In this document: positions 40,956 to 50,535 of the stretch, in pieces | Position numbering within the stretch: the first letter of the stretch is position 1 | Layout: every line of letters starts with the position of its first letter | Assembly (NCBI GenBank): GCA_905147135.1 | Contig: LR990064.1 | Location: 14,278,001-14,342,000 of the forward strand | Reading direction: 5' to 3' | DNA length: 64,000 nt | Source of the DNA: Blastobasis lacticolella | Taxonomy: Eukaryota; Arthropoda; Insecta; Lepidoptera; Blastobasidae | Program-made: the position numbers and the translations under genes | The notes under the pieces: model-generated | Database searches by the model: none | Told to the model about the DNA's origin: nothing | The model's input: the letters and a program-made list of their open reading frames with translations, nothing else

Positions 40956-41439
40956 GGCTGCGAATATCCTTAAATTGCATCTTGGCTAGACGTGTGCGTT
41001 CGCACGCACTGTGTGACCTCATAACGTTTCCGAATACAGTAACATTGTTAACTCCAGTAACCACAGAAGCTCCATCCTCACTCCTTATGGTTAATCATGG
41101 GCGTGTAATTGGGCCGATGTCTGCAGAATCTGAATGTAACGCTGGGAGGGAGCCTCACAGCGTACATTCATTCACAGTTTGCCTGTACGATGAGATGCTG
41201 GCAAGTTATTAGTATCTGACCTACTAATATTGTTTGTAAACATGGCTAAACTGTGATTCAGTGTTGTTCGTGGATGACAAGGTAATTAAATTTAACAGAC
41301 TGCCAACAAGAACAACTTACAACATAAACTATGACAGGAACGCCATCACCTGTCAGCAGACTTAAATGTGCCCTTCTCTAAAGGCTGACCAGGAATATAT
41401 TAGACTAGTGGACTTCGCTGACACGCGGCTTCGTTCACA
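40956..41439. other. Unassigned sequence
   Basis: The 94-codon plus frame starting at 40928 begins inside the dispersed repeat and has no recognisable motif. Confidence 0.25.
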
Positions 41440-41515
41440 TGGCTTTCTACCCCTACCCTATCCTACACCTACCCTACCATACTCTAGCCTACACCTATCC
41501 TACCCGTACACAATT
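41440..41515. repeat. CCTAC-rich degenerate microsatellite
   Basis: Successive CCTACCC, CCTATCC, CCTACAC and CCTACC words after GGCTTCGTTCACATGGC. Confidence 0.6.
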
Positions 41516-41629
41516 TGTAGCATTTTGGCTATCTAAAAAGCTCGCGTGTAAGTAATAACCTTAACTGTAGACTAATGAGTTTTTTATACAATGACTTTAT
41601 GCAGTAGACTGAAAGTCTATCAGCTACAT

Positions 41630-41899
41630 TTTTTTTATGTCATACGGTAGGCAAACAGGCAAGCGGGCCACCTGATGGGAAGTGGTCACCACTGCCTATA
41701 GACATTTGCAAAACCAAGAGTATCGCTAATGCGTTGCCCACCTCTATAACACGTTGCTCTGGCAGCAAAAAGGCAAATGCCACTCCACTGCCAAAGCCAC
41801 GGTTCCCTTAATCCCCACCCCATGGAGAACTGAAAACCTTACTCACCGGCAGAAACACAATACTATTTAAAAGAGTATTGTTTAGCTGCGGTATTCTGT
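41630..41899 (-). mobile_element. Repeat-E, long copy
   Basis: A T run, TGTCATACGGTAGGCAAACAGG, AATGCGTTGCCCACCTCTAT, CACGGTTCCCTTAATCCCCA, AGTATTGTTTAGCTGCGG. Collinear with the copy at 63.03 kb. It lacks only the most 5' part. Confidence 0.65.
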
Positions 41900-42153
41900 A
41901 ATTTGTTCAATTTTTAACCAGCTTAAACAGATTGCCATGATTTTTTGCTGACGGGCCATCTGTGGCACTCGTACCATTGGTTTGTCATCCCTGGTATTGA
42001 GTATAGAAGCCAAGAGTGTCAAGGGGAGGCTACTGTTGTTGTTACTTGCTGTTGCCAGTGTAAGGAATGAGTTCTTATAAAATCCGCAATACGGCGGCAC
42101 CTCGGCATCTCATTTATTCCCAAGAGGTCTCAAAGGCCACATTAGAGTTTTTT

Positions 42154-42252
42154 ATTAGAGTGCCACAAAGTTATCTGATCCGGTGGCCCATACTGGAACT
42201 AAGTGACGCCATTTTGAATTGTCATGTCAATGTCAACAACAACGCCGCTGCA
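42154..42252 (+). repeat. Dispersed repeat, copy 2
   Basis: TATTAGAGTGCCACAAAG, CTGATCCGGTGGCCC, TTTTGAATTGTCATGTCAAT. Same family as 40862-40955. Confidence 0.55.
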
Positions 42253-42802
42253 GATAAGATTGTGACAAATTAATATCACTCTGGCCTAATGCGGCCTTTT
42301 TGGTCCATAAAAAAGATAAGTTATGATAAAAAATATTTCTAATGTCTATAGGCAGAGGTTTTCCTTCGTGGCCGGTCGCCTATCATATGCCTACCGTGTG
42401 ACAAAAATATATCCTAACACCGAAATGATACAAAGTAAAAAGAAACCTTTGACACACTTCGGGCAAAAACCAAACTGACTTGCGCTTTGCATTCTAGAGC
42501 CCCTGCATTCGTAGCCCCGTTACAGATCGACGCTAGATAGTCCCAACTCGGAAATAGCTGTGTCTGGATAACAATTAGCGTGCAACTGTTAAAGTTTAAT
42601 TAGATTGTATGTAGGTCGAAGTTGAAGATAGAATTTTAAATGGAAGACAAGAAAATGTTGTCTTCGGTAATATAGATACGAATGTATGTGTGTTTAATGA
42701 TAGGCAATAATAAAATTGTGTGATATGTTTAAATTAAACTACATCGAGCAACTCTAGTCCCTTGGCGACACCGGTTAAGTGCTAACGAGCAATCTCTTCC
42801 AG
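42253..42802. other. Unassigned, with a Repeat-E scrap
   Basis: TAATGTCTATAGGCAGAGG and GCCTACCGTGTGAC (42335-42405) are degenerate Repeat-E. Nothing else. Confidence 0.25.
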
Positions 42803-42927
42803 GCAACATTTCGTGTTCTGCTACGTTGACATTGCCGACCCGGAAAGCCCACCCTGAAACTGTCCGTTTATTATATACAGCTGATTGCCGACATAGCATT
42901 GCCGCAGGACAACCATTTCAAAGACCG
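42803..42927 (+). CDS. Candidate internal exon, unknown protein
   Basis: A 125-base block between CTCTTCCAG (acceptor-like) and CCG|GTGAGTAAA (strong donor, GT at 42928). After two bases that would complete a split codon, 41 codons are open: NISCSATLTLPTRKAHPETV, then LLYTADCRHSIAAGQPFQRP. No repeat family explains it and the GC content is raised. The splice phase is compatible with the candidate exon ending at 30644. However, the same frame is open further upstream into the would-be intron, and a retroelement leader (CATTGCCGACCCGG resembles a primer-binding region) is an alternative. The family is not recognised. Confidence 0.3.
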
Positions 42928-43130
42928 GTGAGTAAACGATAATATGTAGGTACATATATATACTGACATGTAATCACTTTGCCACTAGGTTCTGTAGCAT
43001 GTGTGCTCTGGCAGCCCGTATGTTAGGTTACGCTCTAGGATTGGTAGGCTTTTAGGATGGCAATCGTTCCGATTAGGCTTTCTGATAACAATATTGAAAA
43101 TGTTTATTATGTATGACGGATCGCGGTCAA
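42928..43130. other. Unassigned sequence
   Basis: Follows the exon-like block. No feature recognised. Confidence 0.2.
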
Positions 43131-43350
43131 TAGTATGGAATCATGTGGTCAACAGTACGGACTCATGACGATGAAAACGGAAGTGGGAGTGCGCCCTCTG
43201 GTGGGGCGTGCTGACAGAGTCTCGACGGCACGACTCGTGCGGAGTGGCGGCCATTGTTGGCGCGGCCGCTGCCGAGGAGTGACGCGTCTTGAAACTGTCT
43301 CCACATTTCGTTTATAGAAAGTGTTATTTACGTATGAAAATAAAGTTATT
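43131..43350 (+). other. GC-rich block ending in AATAAA, possible LTR or transcript end
   Basis: GGAGTGCGCCCTCTGGTGGG, GGCGGCCATTGTTGGCGCGG and CGAGGAGTGACGCGTC, then AAAATAAAGTTATTTTAAAA. The order of GC-rich part and polyadenylation-type signal resembles a Gypsy-type LTR, but I could not define terminal TG/CA or a second LTR. Confidence 0.25.
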
Positions 43351-44010
43351 TTAAAATCACCTTTGAAATAAGAAAATTAATTACCTCAACTGCCTACTTT
43401 GTGATACTGCACTGATTTCAAGTGAAATTATAAGTGATGTGCAAAAATAAATTGGAATAAATACAGTGGAGTAAATGTGAACCTTTTCTTTCATTTATCT
43501 GGACGAATACGATCTAATACTGATATCACCACCCTGATGACAATGATCCTGATACACCCCTTTCCTTCACGCGACGACATGTATATTTTGTTCAATAATC
43601 CATGTTCAAAGTTGTGTTTAAGCATATTGCTCTTCACTTTAGGACCTCATATAATTGACTATTGCATAATTATAATTGTTTTACTAAAACTCACAATCTA
43701 CATACACCACAAAAACAATCACAACCACGATTCGTGCATTACGATTCCACAAAAAATTCAAGACCGTACTTGCGTTGTCACTACTACCCCATTTCCTACT
43801 AATATTTACCGGTTCAAGCCGGTTCCGGCTCGTTCGAGACCGGTTTAATGAGCCGGTCAGTATGCAGATTGGCGCCGAGTCGTCGGAATAAGTGACTTAG
43901 CGTCATCGCCGCCGGAGTCGAGGACCAGTCGTGCCAATTAAAATGACTAAAGCTGACTACACTGCTACAGATTTAACTCTACAGCTAGTTCTTTTACATT
44001 ATACTAAATA
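43351..44010. other. Unassigned sequence
   Basis: Contains repeated CCGGTTC/GAGCCGG words at 43808-43855. The 123-codon plus frame at 43477 has no recognisable motif. Confidence 0.25.
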
Positions 44011-44152
44011 CGCCGTGTGGTGTCCGGCAGAGTAGAATAGCACCAACCCCTTACACTTGTGGGTGTCGGACAAAGCGACCAATGATTTCGAAGCAAAAAA
44101 TGTAAGCATCCGTGTAGGCTCGAAAATGCGCAGCAGCATTTTCTATTGTTAC
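44011..44152 (+). mobile_element. Retroposon-C, 5' half
   Basis: CGCCGTGTGGTGTCCGGCAG, ACCAACCCCTTACACTTGTGG, GCGCAGCAGCATTTTCTATTG. The 3' half is replaced by a LINE-F end. Confidence 0.65.
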
Positions 44153-44460
44153 ATTTTTTTATTATCTCACCCTGTGGTAAGTGACGATGCGGCCGATGAT
44201 GGAGCATGCCAATCTAGGAAAAACCTAATCACTCTAGCCTTGAAGGCCTCGAGATTACAATGAACATGGAACACACTCGCAGGCAACGCGTTCCATTCCT
44301 TAGCCGTACGCCTTATAATGGTTGAACTAAAGCGGCTTGTGCGCAGCTGGAAAAGAGTAGATTTTGGAATCTCCGAAACTACTGAACCGATTTTGAAAAT
44401 TCTTTCACTGAATAGGAAGCTACATAGCACTTTGATCCGGGAAAAACAATAGAATCTCAC
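44153..44460 (-). pseudogene. LINE-F ORF2 C-terminus
   Basis: The minus-strand frame (97 codons to a stop at 44167) contains SRFSSTIIRRTAKEWNALPA, then CNLEAFKARVIRFFLDWHA. K-E-W-N-x-L-P-A-S-V-F plus F-K-x-R-V-x-R is the C-terminal signature of this LINE group. On the left is a T run (its A-tail). This is the longest coding remnant of LINE-F here and lacks every catalytic domain. Confidence 0.75.
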
Positions 44461-45300
44461 GAAATGGTTAAAAGTTTACAGAATTCCGAACTGCGCGCGG
44501 GTGAAAATCTCCGTAAACATAGTTCTTTTATAAAAATATATTTTGGTAAGAATAAGCATTGGGACAACAGTTGCAATAAATCAGTTGATTATGTAACCGC
44601 TACAGACATCGCCGGGCCCTTTTGAGAGCGTCGCGCGACTCCACTGGGCAGGCGCGGGCCGGCCTTCCACCGTGATATGATTCAGTTAATTTAAACTATT
44701 AGTTATTATTATTTAGTTTAACTAGCAGAGGCTACACGTTTACCGACTATCATAGGGTACTTTTAGTCCTGCAAAAATAATAGGAACCGGCGGGATAGTA
44801 TGTCTAGACTCTAGAGAGATCCCACTGCGCTCGGGTGAAAACCGCGGGGGATGACTACAGTAGTTTACGTACGGTTTTATGCTGGTATATTGCGTTTGTG
44901 GCATTCAATCTAACTGACATTATTCGTTCCTAATCAGATGCATACAACAATACTTATGAAACGTTTTATAAAGGTACATTATTGAATATACATACAATTT
45001 AAATACAGTACTAAATATGTAATGCTCTTTCTTTTGTACCTAAGTCTTAACTACCTCTGCCAAAACTGGGAATTAGGGATGATTTAACTGGTCTGCCTGT
45101 TATGTTCATACGTATAGATTTTTAATTTTATATAGTGTCAAATTCATGTTAAAACTATCCGTCAAAACGAAAATAGTTGACGCCTAATTTAACTTGTCTA
45201 CCTTGTTGCTGGTCTATTAAAAGAATGCTATGCGTGACTGTTACTGGGCCGCAAATTAAATGATGTTTGAATCGTATAACTATACATATTATGCTGGTAT
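44461..45300. other. Unassigned sequence
   Basis: A CpG-rich patch at 44600-44670 (CGCCGGGCCCTTTTGAGAGC, GCGTCGCGCGAC). The rest is AT-rich. If the exon at 45451-45642 is real, this would be its first intron. Confidence 0.3.
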
Positions 45301-45384
45301 CTGCGACATTTAGAAGGTCGTCTGTCCACCCTGTGGGAGGCCTACCCACGCTGCGTCTTTCGATACGACGAGGCCGCGTTGTGC
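45301..45384 (-). repeat. RTE-like 3' coding fragment
   Basis: AAGGTCGTCTGTCCACCCTG, GGGAGGCCTACCCACGCTGC. The minus translation GLPQGGQTTF matches the motif near 49.59 kb. Inside the putative intron of the neighbouring exon candidate. Confidence 0.55.
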
Positions 45385-45450
45385 ATTTACGAAGAAATAT
45401 ATAAAGCTAACAACATCTTCTTCACGCTGGAAAGCCGTCTCCACACTCAC

Positions 45451-45642
45451 CCGGCGGCCGGCTCCGCCCTTTCCCTGTCCGAGAGGCGATTCCGACCACT
45501 TTTTGCGAGCATTAAAGGCGGCAGATTGTTTCAATGACAACGCGCCTTTCGAAGATGGCGGTGTGTTCCTACAGATTTTGGACGGTCCTGCATTTGCTTG
45601 TCGTCTAAGAAGTAAATCTTTTACTTTTTGCGAGGCCTCCAT
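45451..45642 (-). CDS. Candidate first coding exon of an unknown host gene (64 codons)
   Basis: The minus-strand ATG at 45642 opens MEASQKVKDLLLRRQANAGP, then SKICRNTPPSSKGALSLKQS, AAFNARKKWSESPLGQGKGG and AGRR. After exactly 64 codons comes CCGG|GTGAGTGTGG, a near-consensus splice donor (GT at 45450-45449). The composition is basic, Ser/Lys/Gly-rich, with no signal peptide or membrane segment, and GC-rich against AT-rich flanks. It overlaps no recognised repeat, and the frame beyond the donor runs into an RTE-like fragment, as expected of intron. The context before ATG is mediocre (CCA) but +4 is G. I do not recognise the protein. A retroelement leader peptide is an alternative. Confidence 0.5.
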
Positions 45643-45889
45643 TGGACACACAAACACACACAATTATCTACTAACATAGCATAGGCAATATTGTTCATTT
45701 ACTAACAAATTATAGGATACTGATTCGGAAAAAAAATATTTGAACATGAAAATCACATACCTATAGTTCGTGCAAAATGGATTACCAATAGCGTGCCTTG
45801 ATCTCTCGTTCAACTACTAGTGTTATTTCATGAAAAATACATGAAAACTGTTCTAAACTTTAATGTTTCGTTAGATTATAACGAATTCG
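45643..45889. other. Unassigned, upstream of the minus-strand exon candidate
   Basis: Would contain the 5' UTR or promoter of the 45451-45642 candidate. No TATA box or initiator is evident. A CA-rich run is at 45645-45662. Confidence 0.25.
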
Positions 45890-46020
45890 GCTATTTACAA
45901 ATACAAAATACAAAATACAAATATGTTTATTGAAAAAAGCAAAAATACATATTATGTTGTTACACGTTTCCAGTACATCAATTAGTGCTACAGATAATTT
46001 GAAGCTTTACAGCTATTGCT
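45890..46020 (-). repeat. LINE 3' end, ATTTT/GTATTT tail
   Basis: ACAAATACAAAATACAAAATAC, then AAATATGTTTATTG. Complement of a pentamer-tailed LINE end. Confidence 0.45.
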
Positions 46021-46181
46021 TAGGCCGCTTACAAATTAGTTCTCACCGAGAGATCTATGTTCGCTGTTGCTAATCCATTTGGCACTAACTATAGTCGCTA
46101 GAGGAGACTTAAGTCTAATCGCTTATCTATACGTTTGGACGGATTGAAGATTGCAGTAAGTCTTTAAATATTTTTTGTGTG

Positions 46182-46390
46182 CTACTCAGTGACAGGCGAG
46201 TAGACAGCGGAGGTAAGTGGGAACTGTCGCCCATAATATCTACAATTCATACATTTAGGTTGCAGGTAATAAAAATGCAGAACCGCAGGTTGTCACTGTG
46301 AGGACTGAATGATGAGATGCCCCATGCCTGCAATTTCGCTGCATCTTACCCTTCAAACCGGAACACAACAATGCAAGCATTGTAGCTTAT
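46182..46390 (+). repeat. Repeat-G, best copy
   Basis: GTGCTACTCAGTGACAGGCG, CTGTCGCCCATAATATCTAC, GCAGGTTGTCACTGTGAGGA, GAGATGCCCCATGCCTGC, CCTTCAAACCGGAACACAAC. It defines the order used to recognise the fragments elsewhere. Confidence 0.55.
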
Positions 46391-46647
46391 CGGCAGCAAT
46401 AGATAAGGCGGTGATACTCATCTAGGTGGACTCCTCAACCAGAGACCTACCACTCCATTATTAACTCACAGAAAACCCTGTTCTCCATTTTCTGTGCGGA
46501 GGTCCTAACTGTTACCAGACAGTTGTAGTTATTTACGTTAATCGAAGATCATCAATCATTATCAATCGCTCATAACAGTCCATTGCTGGACTTATCTCTA
46601 CAATAGTCGTAGATCCTGTTCAACCGTTCAAAGTTTTATGATTCGTA
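46391..46647. other. Unassigned sequence
   Basis: Includes a Retroposon-C scrap (CATAACAGTCCATTGCTGG near 46570). Nothing else. Confidence 0.25.
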
Positions 46648-46716
46648 CGGCTGAGGAATGGCACCCGTTGCGTGCGAGTGCCCTGCACACATTGCCCTGA
46701 TCATTATAATCTGGAC
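46648..46716 (+). pseudogene. LINE-F C-terminus, part before the hAT insertion
   Basis: GAGGAATGGCACCCGTTGCG gives EEWHPLRAS. After a frameshift, PDHYNLD runs up to the hAT insertion and continues after it as AFKARVNRMFLD at 47556. One target duplication must be removed for the join. Confidence 0.6.
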
Positions 46717-47547
46717 TAGGGATGTTACGGAGGTGGTATTATCGGAGCCGAAGTCGGAGTCGGAGTTTCTAAATTTGGTTTTTCAGAGTCGGAACCGGAA
46801 TCGGAAGCGGAATCGGAGTAGGAGGCGGAGTTGGAGATAGTAGCGGTGAAGAAAGATGTGTTAAGGGCAGGCAATAAAATAAAATAGTAAAAACATTAAT
46901 CAATCAGCTTGATTTCTTTCTCTTCTCTTTAATTTCTCTTAAAAAATAATAAACCTGTATCATATAGGTGTCACAAATAAAAATAAACACATTTTTATGA
47001 CAGTTAGCAAATTAAATCAAATTAATTGACTTCAGAAGTAGCAAATTATATTTAATAAACAACAGCTTTGCAGCTTTGTCTCCGTCCAATCTATTTTTTA
47101 ACGGATCATAGATTAGGCGAGTACCACTAAAAAGTTGTTCGCTTGCTACTGACCCTGGTGGACACGATAAATATTGGAGGACAATCGTTTTAAGGGATTG
47201 GAATTTTGTATTTCCATTAAATTTCCACTAGTTCCAAATCAAAAACAGATAACTTTAATTGACACACCGCACAAAACAAAACAAACCATCCGTATTGCGT
47301 AACAACAAATGAAATATTATTCGATGACAGAACGCGTGGTTTTCCAACGACATGCATTAACCTTCGTTCGTTCGTACACGTTGACCGCAGCCGCCGCGCA
47401 TCGCTGCCGCCGCTATCTGCTATGGTTCGACCTCCGATTAAAACCTCCGATTTAAAAGTATCGGAACCGAAGTCGGAACCGGAGGTGTAAGATCAATAGG
47501 AAGCTCCGACTTATCGGAGTCGGAGTCGAAGCTCCGTAACATCTCTA
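46717..47547 (-). mobile_element. 831-bp hAT element with 8-bp TSD
   Basis: The ends TAGGGATGTTACGGAG and CTCCGTAACATCTCTA are inverted repeats with one mismatch in 16. The 8-bp duplication ATCTGGAC lies at 46709-46716 and 47548-47555. Short ends and 8-bp TSD define hAT. Both subterminal regions are filled with CGGAGTCGGA-type repeats. The interior retains a hAT dimerisation domain on the minus strand, so the element is a deletion derivative of an autonomous hAT. Confidence 0.85.
47012..47227 (-). pseudogene. hAT transposase C-terminal fragment
   Basis: A minus-strand frame of 71 codons, without an initiating ATG, reads FQSLKTIVLQYLSCPPGSVA, then SEQLFSGTRLIYDPLKNRLD and KAAKLLFIKYNLLLL. YLSCPPxSxxSExLFSxxxxIxxxxRxxL is the hAT-family C-terminal dimerisation signature. 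BED finger and catalytic core are absent, and the upstream frame is closed by a TAG at 47228-47230. The insertion interior is otherwise AT-rich. Confidence 0.85.
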
Positions 47548-47555
47548 ATCTGGAC

Positions 47556-47660
47556 GCCTTCAAGGCTAGAGTGAATAGGATGTTCCTAGACAGGCAAGCT
47601 CCAAGCATCGTTACTTACAACCTGCTGAGATGGGGTTATATTAAGACATATACATATACA
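47556..47660 (+). pseudogene. LINE-F C-terminus, part after the hAT insertion
   Basis: GCCTTCAAGGCTAGAGTGAA gives AFKARVNRMFLDRQAPS, continuing to the 3' end. It directly continues the frame interrupted at 46716. Confidence 0.65.
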
Positions 47661-48389
47661 TAAATTTAAGAGTTGGACTCTTGTCAGTGGTGAATGGCTA
47701 GTCCAACAAAATAAATCTCCACGCTTGACTACATTCAACGAAGCCCGCTCAGCCTCAAACAAGAATAATGACGTGGATTTTAGTGAAATAAGAGGAATTC
47801 CTAAACAAACCTATCCTTTCGATGAGCAACGAGTATATGCTAATATGGGTCATGATCATAGACAAAAGAATCCTTACCACAAAACTACCCAAGCGAACAA
47901 TGTAGATGACGAAAAATTGAACTAAAAGTTTCCTATTCGATCGTTCCCGATTGAGACGATTTTAGCGCCACTCTCGTTCGGAGTTGAATCTTTTCGGTAC
48001 TTGGTAAGCAATAGTGTAAAACGGACACCCCGATACAAGACGCTTTAGGGACGTGGATCCCTTACTGTGCATTTTGAGGGTAGAACTATACGAAGCCATC
48101 GGAATATTTGATATTGTAGGCATCAGCCATGTTATGGAGCCTTTATGGGGCTACTCGCTATGCCCGAAATTCGTGATTACGGAACCTACTGGTGTCAAAA
48201 GAATATTCAAATCCATGTTCAAAAGGGTTTGAAGGTTAGAGGCTTGTGATCATTTATAAATCGCCATTTAGCTCTAGAGGACTTTAGACGACCATGAAAT
48301 GTTCTAATAAGATATATAATTTTTTAGTTTGTTTGGGCATGGGCTAAGTACCTTACCTGCCCCTATATGAAAGTTAATAAATGAATGCG
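47661..48389. other. Unassigned, with one 66-codon open frame
   Basis: The plus frame 47725-47925 (MTTFNEARSASNKNNDVDFS, then EIRGIPKQTYPFDEQRVYAN) is hydrophilic, with protein-like composition but no family I recognise. TTGGACTCTTGTCAGTGGTG precedes it. A retroelement gag-like piece is possible. No strong splice sites were seen. Confidence 0.3.
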
Positions 48390-48466
48390 TCTTGGCGTTA
48401 ATGTCTTGGTTCTGCTCTCGCGCACGAGGTCCCGGGGTCCGCCTTGACCATGATCTAGGATTGTTC
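48390..48466 (-). repeat. SINE-B 3' fragment
   Basis: GTCTTGGCGTTAATGTCTTGG, GCGCACGAGGTCCCGGGGTC, GCCTTGACCATGATC. Confidence 0.55.
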
Positions 48467-48907
48467 CTATGTGAAAGTTGACTACGGTACATAAACACCT
48501 ATAAAGTCCATTAATCTGGATAAACCAATGTAGGTCTTCCCAAAAACAGCTACAACTATTATAGTCTACGAAAAGCATGGCAGGGCTCTATGAGGCAAAA
48601 AATGTCAAGGCGTCTGGTCCAAACGGGCCCTTGGTGGAGTCTAATCGAAATACAATACGATACTTGTAAGATTAAACTGTCCAATCCGTTTTGTTACCAT
48701 GTTCTTCTTTTCATAATTTTAATGTGTATGAATCAATATGAGTAGCTTACTTATAACGTTTATTAACGCTTATTTCAAAATTGTTGATTAAAATCAACAC
48801 GTCTAGGAACCGAGAAGAAGGAATTGCCCTACATAAAAATCACTACGCAAAATTAATTCCTTACAGACTAAAATTATCGAAAACTGATGATTGGATTCTT
48901 TATTATC
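48467..48907. other. Unassigned sequence
   Basis: No feature recognised. Confidence 0.2.
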
Positions 48908-49451
48908 CATCTGCCGGTCGCCACGCAGAGGCCGGATTCGCATGTCGGTCGAGCAGAAATTGAAATGATGAATTTTAATTTATGTATTTAAAAATAAGTA
49001 GTTTTTCAGTTATCTAACACCCATAACACAAGCTTTGCTTACTTTGGGGCTAACACCCGGTTTCTGAAACGCTTGTCAAATCATTGATTAGCTAACAGAC
49101 AGTCACATTTAACAAGCTGTTAAATCACTGTGGGTTTCTGAAAGGCCAATCAATCTATTGTTAGCTAATCGACCATTAACAAGAGATCAATTTTTTCGCC
49201 TGGCTACCCCTACTAAAATCAGTCACATTCATTCTCTCATATATGTTTTGTTTCTGTCTAACGCATTGATTTGTCTCTATCCCTAGCGGCCTTTTGATAG
49301 CGGCGGGAAATTCAACTTTTAGATGAAACTGATAGCTATTGTATAGTTTTCGTGTAAAATCGAATATTATTAAAAAAAATATACAGAGCGAGAAAAGAGA
49401 AATTAAAGCAATATTTATGTTATAGGGTCACGGGTTCCAGTGGATCAGTAA

Positions 49452-49640
49452 TCGCATCATCATCATCTTTAGGCAGTTAGGTGGGTCCCGGTCCACTGCT
49501 CAATGCAGGCCTCCCACGGCTTACACTCTGGTCGACTCTGTTATCTTGCATCCATCGGCTCCCTAGGACCTTAAAGAGGTCGTCCGTCCATCTCTTGGGA
49601 GGCCATCCAGAGAAAGCCACTCAACAACATCCGCCCCATC
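49452..49640 (-). repeat. RTE-like 3' end inside the Harbinger-like element
   Basis: Forward CGCATCATCATCATC (tail) is followed by GGTCCACTGCTCAATGCAGGC, CAGGCCTCCCACGGCTTACA and GGTCGTCCGTCCATCTCTTG. Complement of a LINE end carrying a GAT-type tail. Same family as 45.30 kb. Confidence 0.6.
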
Positions 49641-49682
49641 GGCTATCGATTGTGAGTTTCTCCCAATAATCCCATTAGTTAA

Positions 49683-50250
49683 ATCCTGGTTCCAGTCCTG
49701 GACACGGGCCGGTTCTTGGTTCAGGTCCAGGTCCTGGCCCTGGATCAGGTCCTGGTTCAGGTCCAGGTCCTGGACCCGGACCAGGTACTGGTTTAGGTCC
49801 AGGTCGTGGACCCAGACCAGTTCGTAGTTCAGGTCCAGATCCTGGCTTCGGACCAGGTACTGGTTCAGGTCCAGGTCCTGGACCCGGACCACTTCGTGAT
49901 TCAGGTCCAGGTCATGGCTTCGGACCAGGTCCTGGCCCCGCACCAGGCCCTGGATCAGGTTCAGGCCCTGGCCCCGGACCAGCTCCTAGTTCAGGTCCAG
50001 GTCCTGGACCCTGACATGTCCGTGGTTCAGGTCCTGGTCCTGGTTCCGGTCCATGTCCTGGCCCCGAACCAGGTCCTGGTCCAGCTAATGTTTATGGTCT
50101 TGGTTCTGGTTCAAGCTCAAATTGTGATCAAGGTTGCAGTTTTGGTCATGATCCTGGACCAGAACCTGGACCCTAGACCTGGACTTTGCCTTGGACCAAA
50201 ACTAGGACCTGGACCAGGGCCAGGACCAAGACCTAGACCAAGAAAATCGA
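49683..50250. repeat. GGTCCAGGTCCTGG minisatellite (36-bp higher-order period)
   Basis: About 15 imperfect units built from GGTTCAGGTCCAGGTCCT and GGACCCGGACCAGGTACT halves. Because the period is a multiple of three and the unit has few stops, long spurious frames arise on both strands (e.g. minus DLDLNQYLVRVQ repeats, plus VQVQVLDPD repeats). Composition contrasts sharply with the AT-rich element around it. The last third (from about 50080) is more diverged, with the complementary strand phase (CCTGGACCAG). Confidence 0.8.
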
Positions 50251-50535
50251 ATATAATTTCTTTTGACAATCGGTTAATTGGTCGATTTTCGCCAATTAAA
50301 ATAACAATGCGATAGCATACAGTTAACATGAGAAAAAGCTTTCCGGAAACCCAAAATTACATTAATCAGCCGTTAATTGGAGATTTGACAATCTGTTAAC
50401 AAGCTGTTAACAAGCCGTCAATTGGCCCTTTCAGAAACCCAAACTGCATTTAATGAGTGTTTAACAAGCTGTTACGTCATTTTTGCGTTGACAAGCGTTT
50501 CAGAAACCGGGTGTAAATGTCGCTGTGTGACTACC

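Larger units (their letters stand above)
49054..50513. mobile_element. 1460-bp Harbinger-like element with 26-bp inverted ends
   Basis: The first 26 bases (CACCCGGTTTCTGAAACGCT and the next six) are perfectly repeated in inverted orientation at 50488-50513. The 3-bp word TAA is on both sides (49051-49053, 50514-50516) and is duplicated within an otherwise continuous SINE-A. Second-order inverted repeats (GGGTTTCTGAAAGG at 49132-49145 and its complement near 50426-50440) follow inside. TWA-type 3-bp duplications point to PIF/Harbinger. CACTA-type elements (CAC start, 2-3 bp duplications, subterminal repeats) are the alternative. No transposase is present. Confidence 0.75.
48908..50535 (+). mobile_element. 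SINE-A split by a Harbinger-like element
   Basis: The left part 48908-49053 (CTGCCGGTCGCCACGCAGAG, AAATTGAAATGATGAATTTT, CACAAGCTTTGCTTACTTTG) breaks at GGGGCTAA. The right part resumes at 50514 with TAAATGTCGCTGTGTGA, matching the expected GATGGCGCTGTGTGA. The B box is degraded. Confidence 0.75.

Noticed and set aside
43131..43350. Solo LTR of a Gypsy element
   Set aside because: GC-rich part plus AATAAA is suggestive, but I could not define TG...CA ends or a 4-6 bp duplication, so only a low-confidence note is kept.
43477..43848. 123-codon plus-strand frame as a membrane protein gene
   Set aside because: Hydrophobic runs come from AT-rich sequence, no motif, no splice or promoter context, no homologous family recognised.
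49563..50315. Long open frames with repetitive protein (DLDLNQYLVRVQ; VQVQVLDPD) on both strands
   Set aside because: They are translations of the 36-bp minisatellite. Frames stay open on both strands because the period is a multiple of three, so this is not a repeat protein gene.
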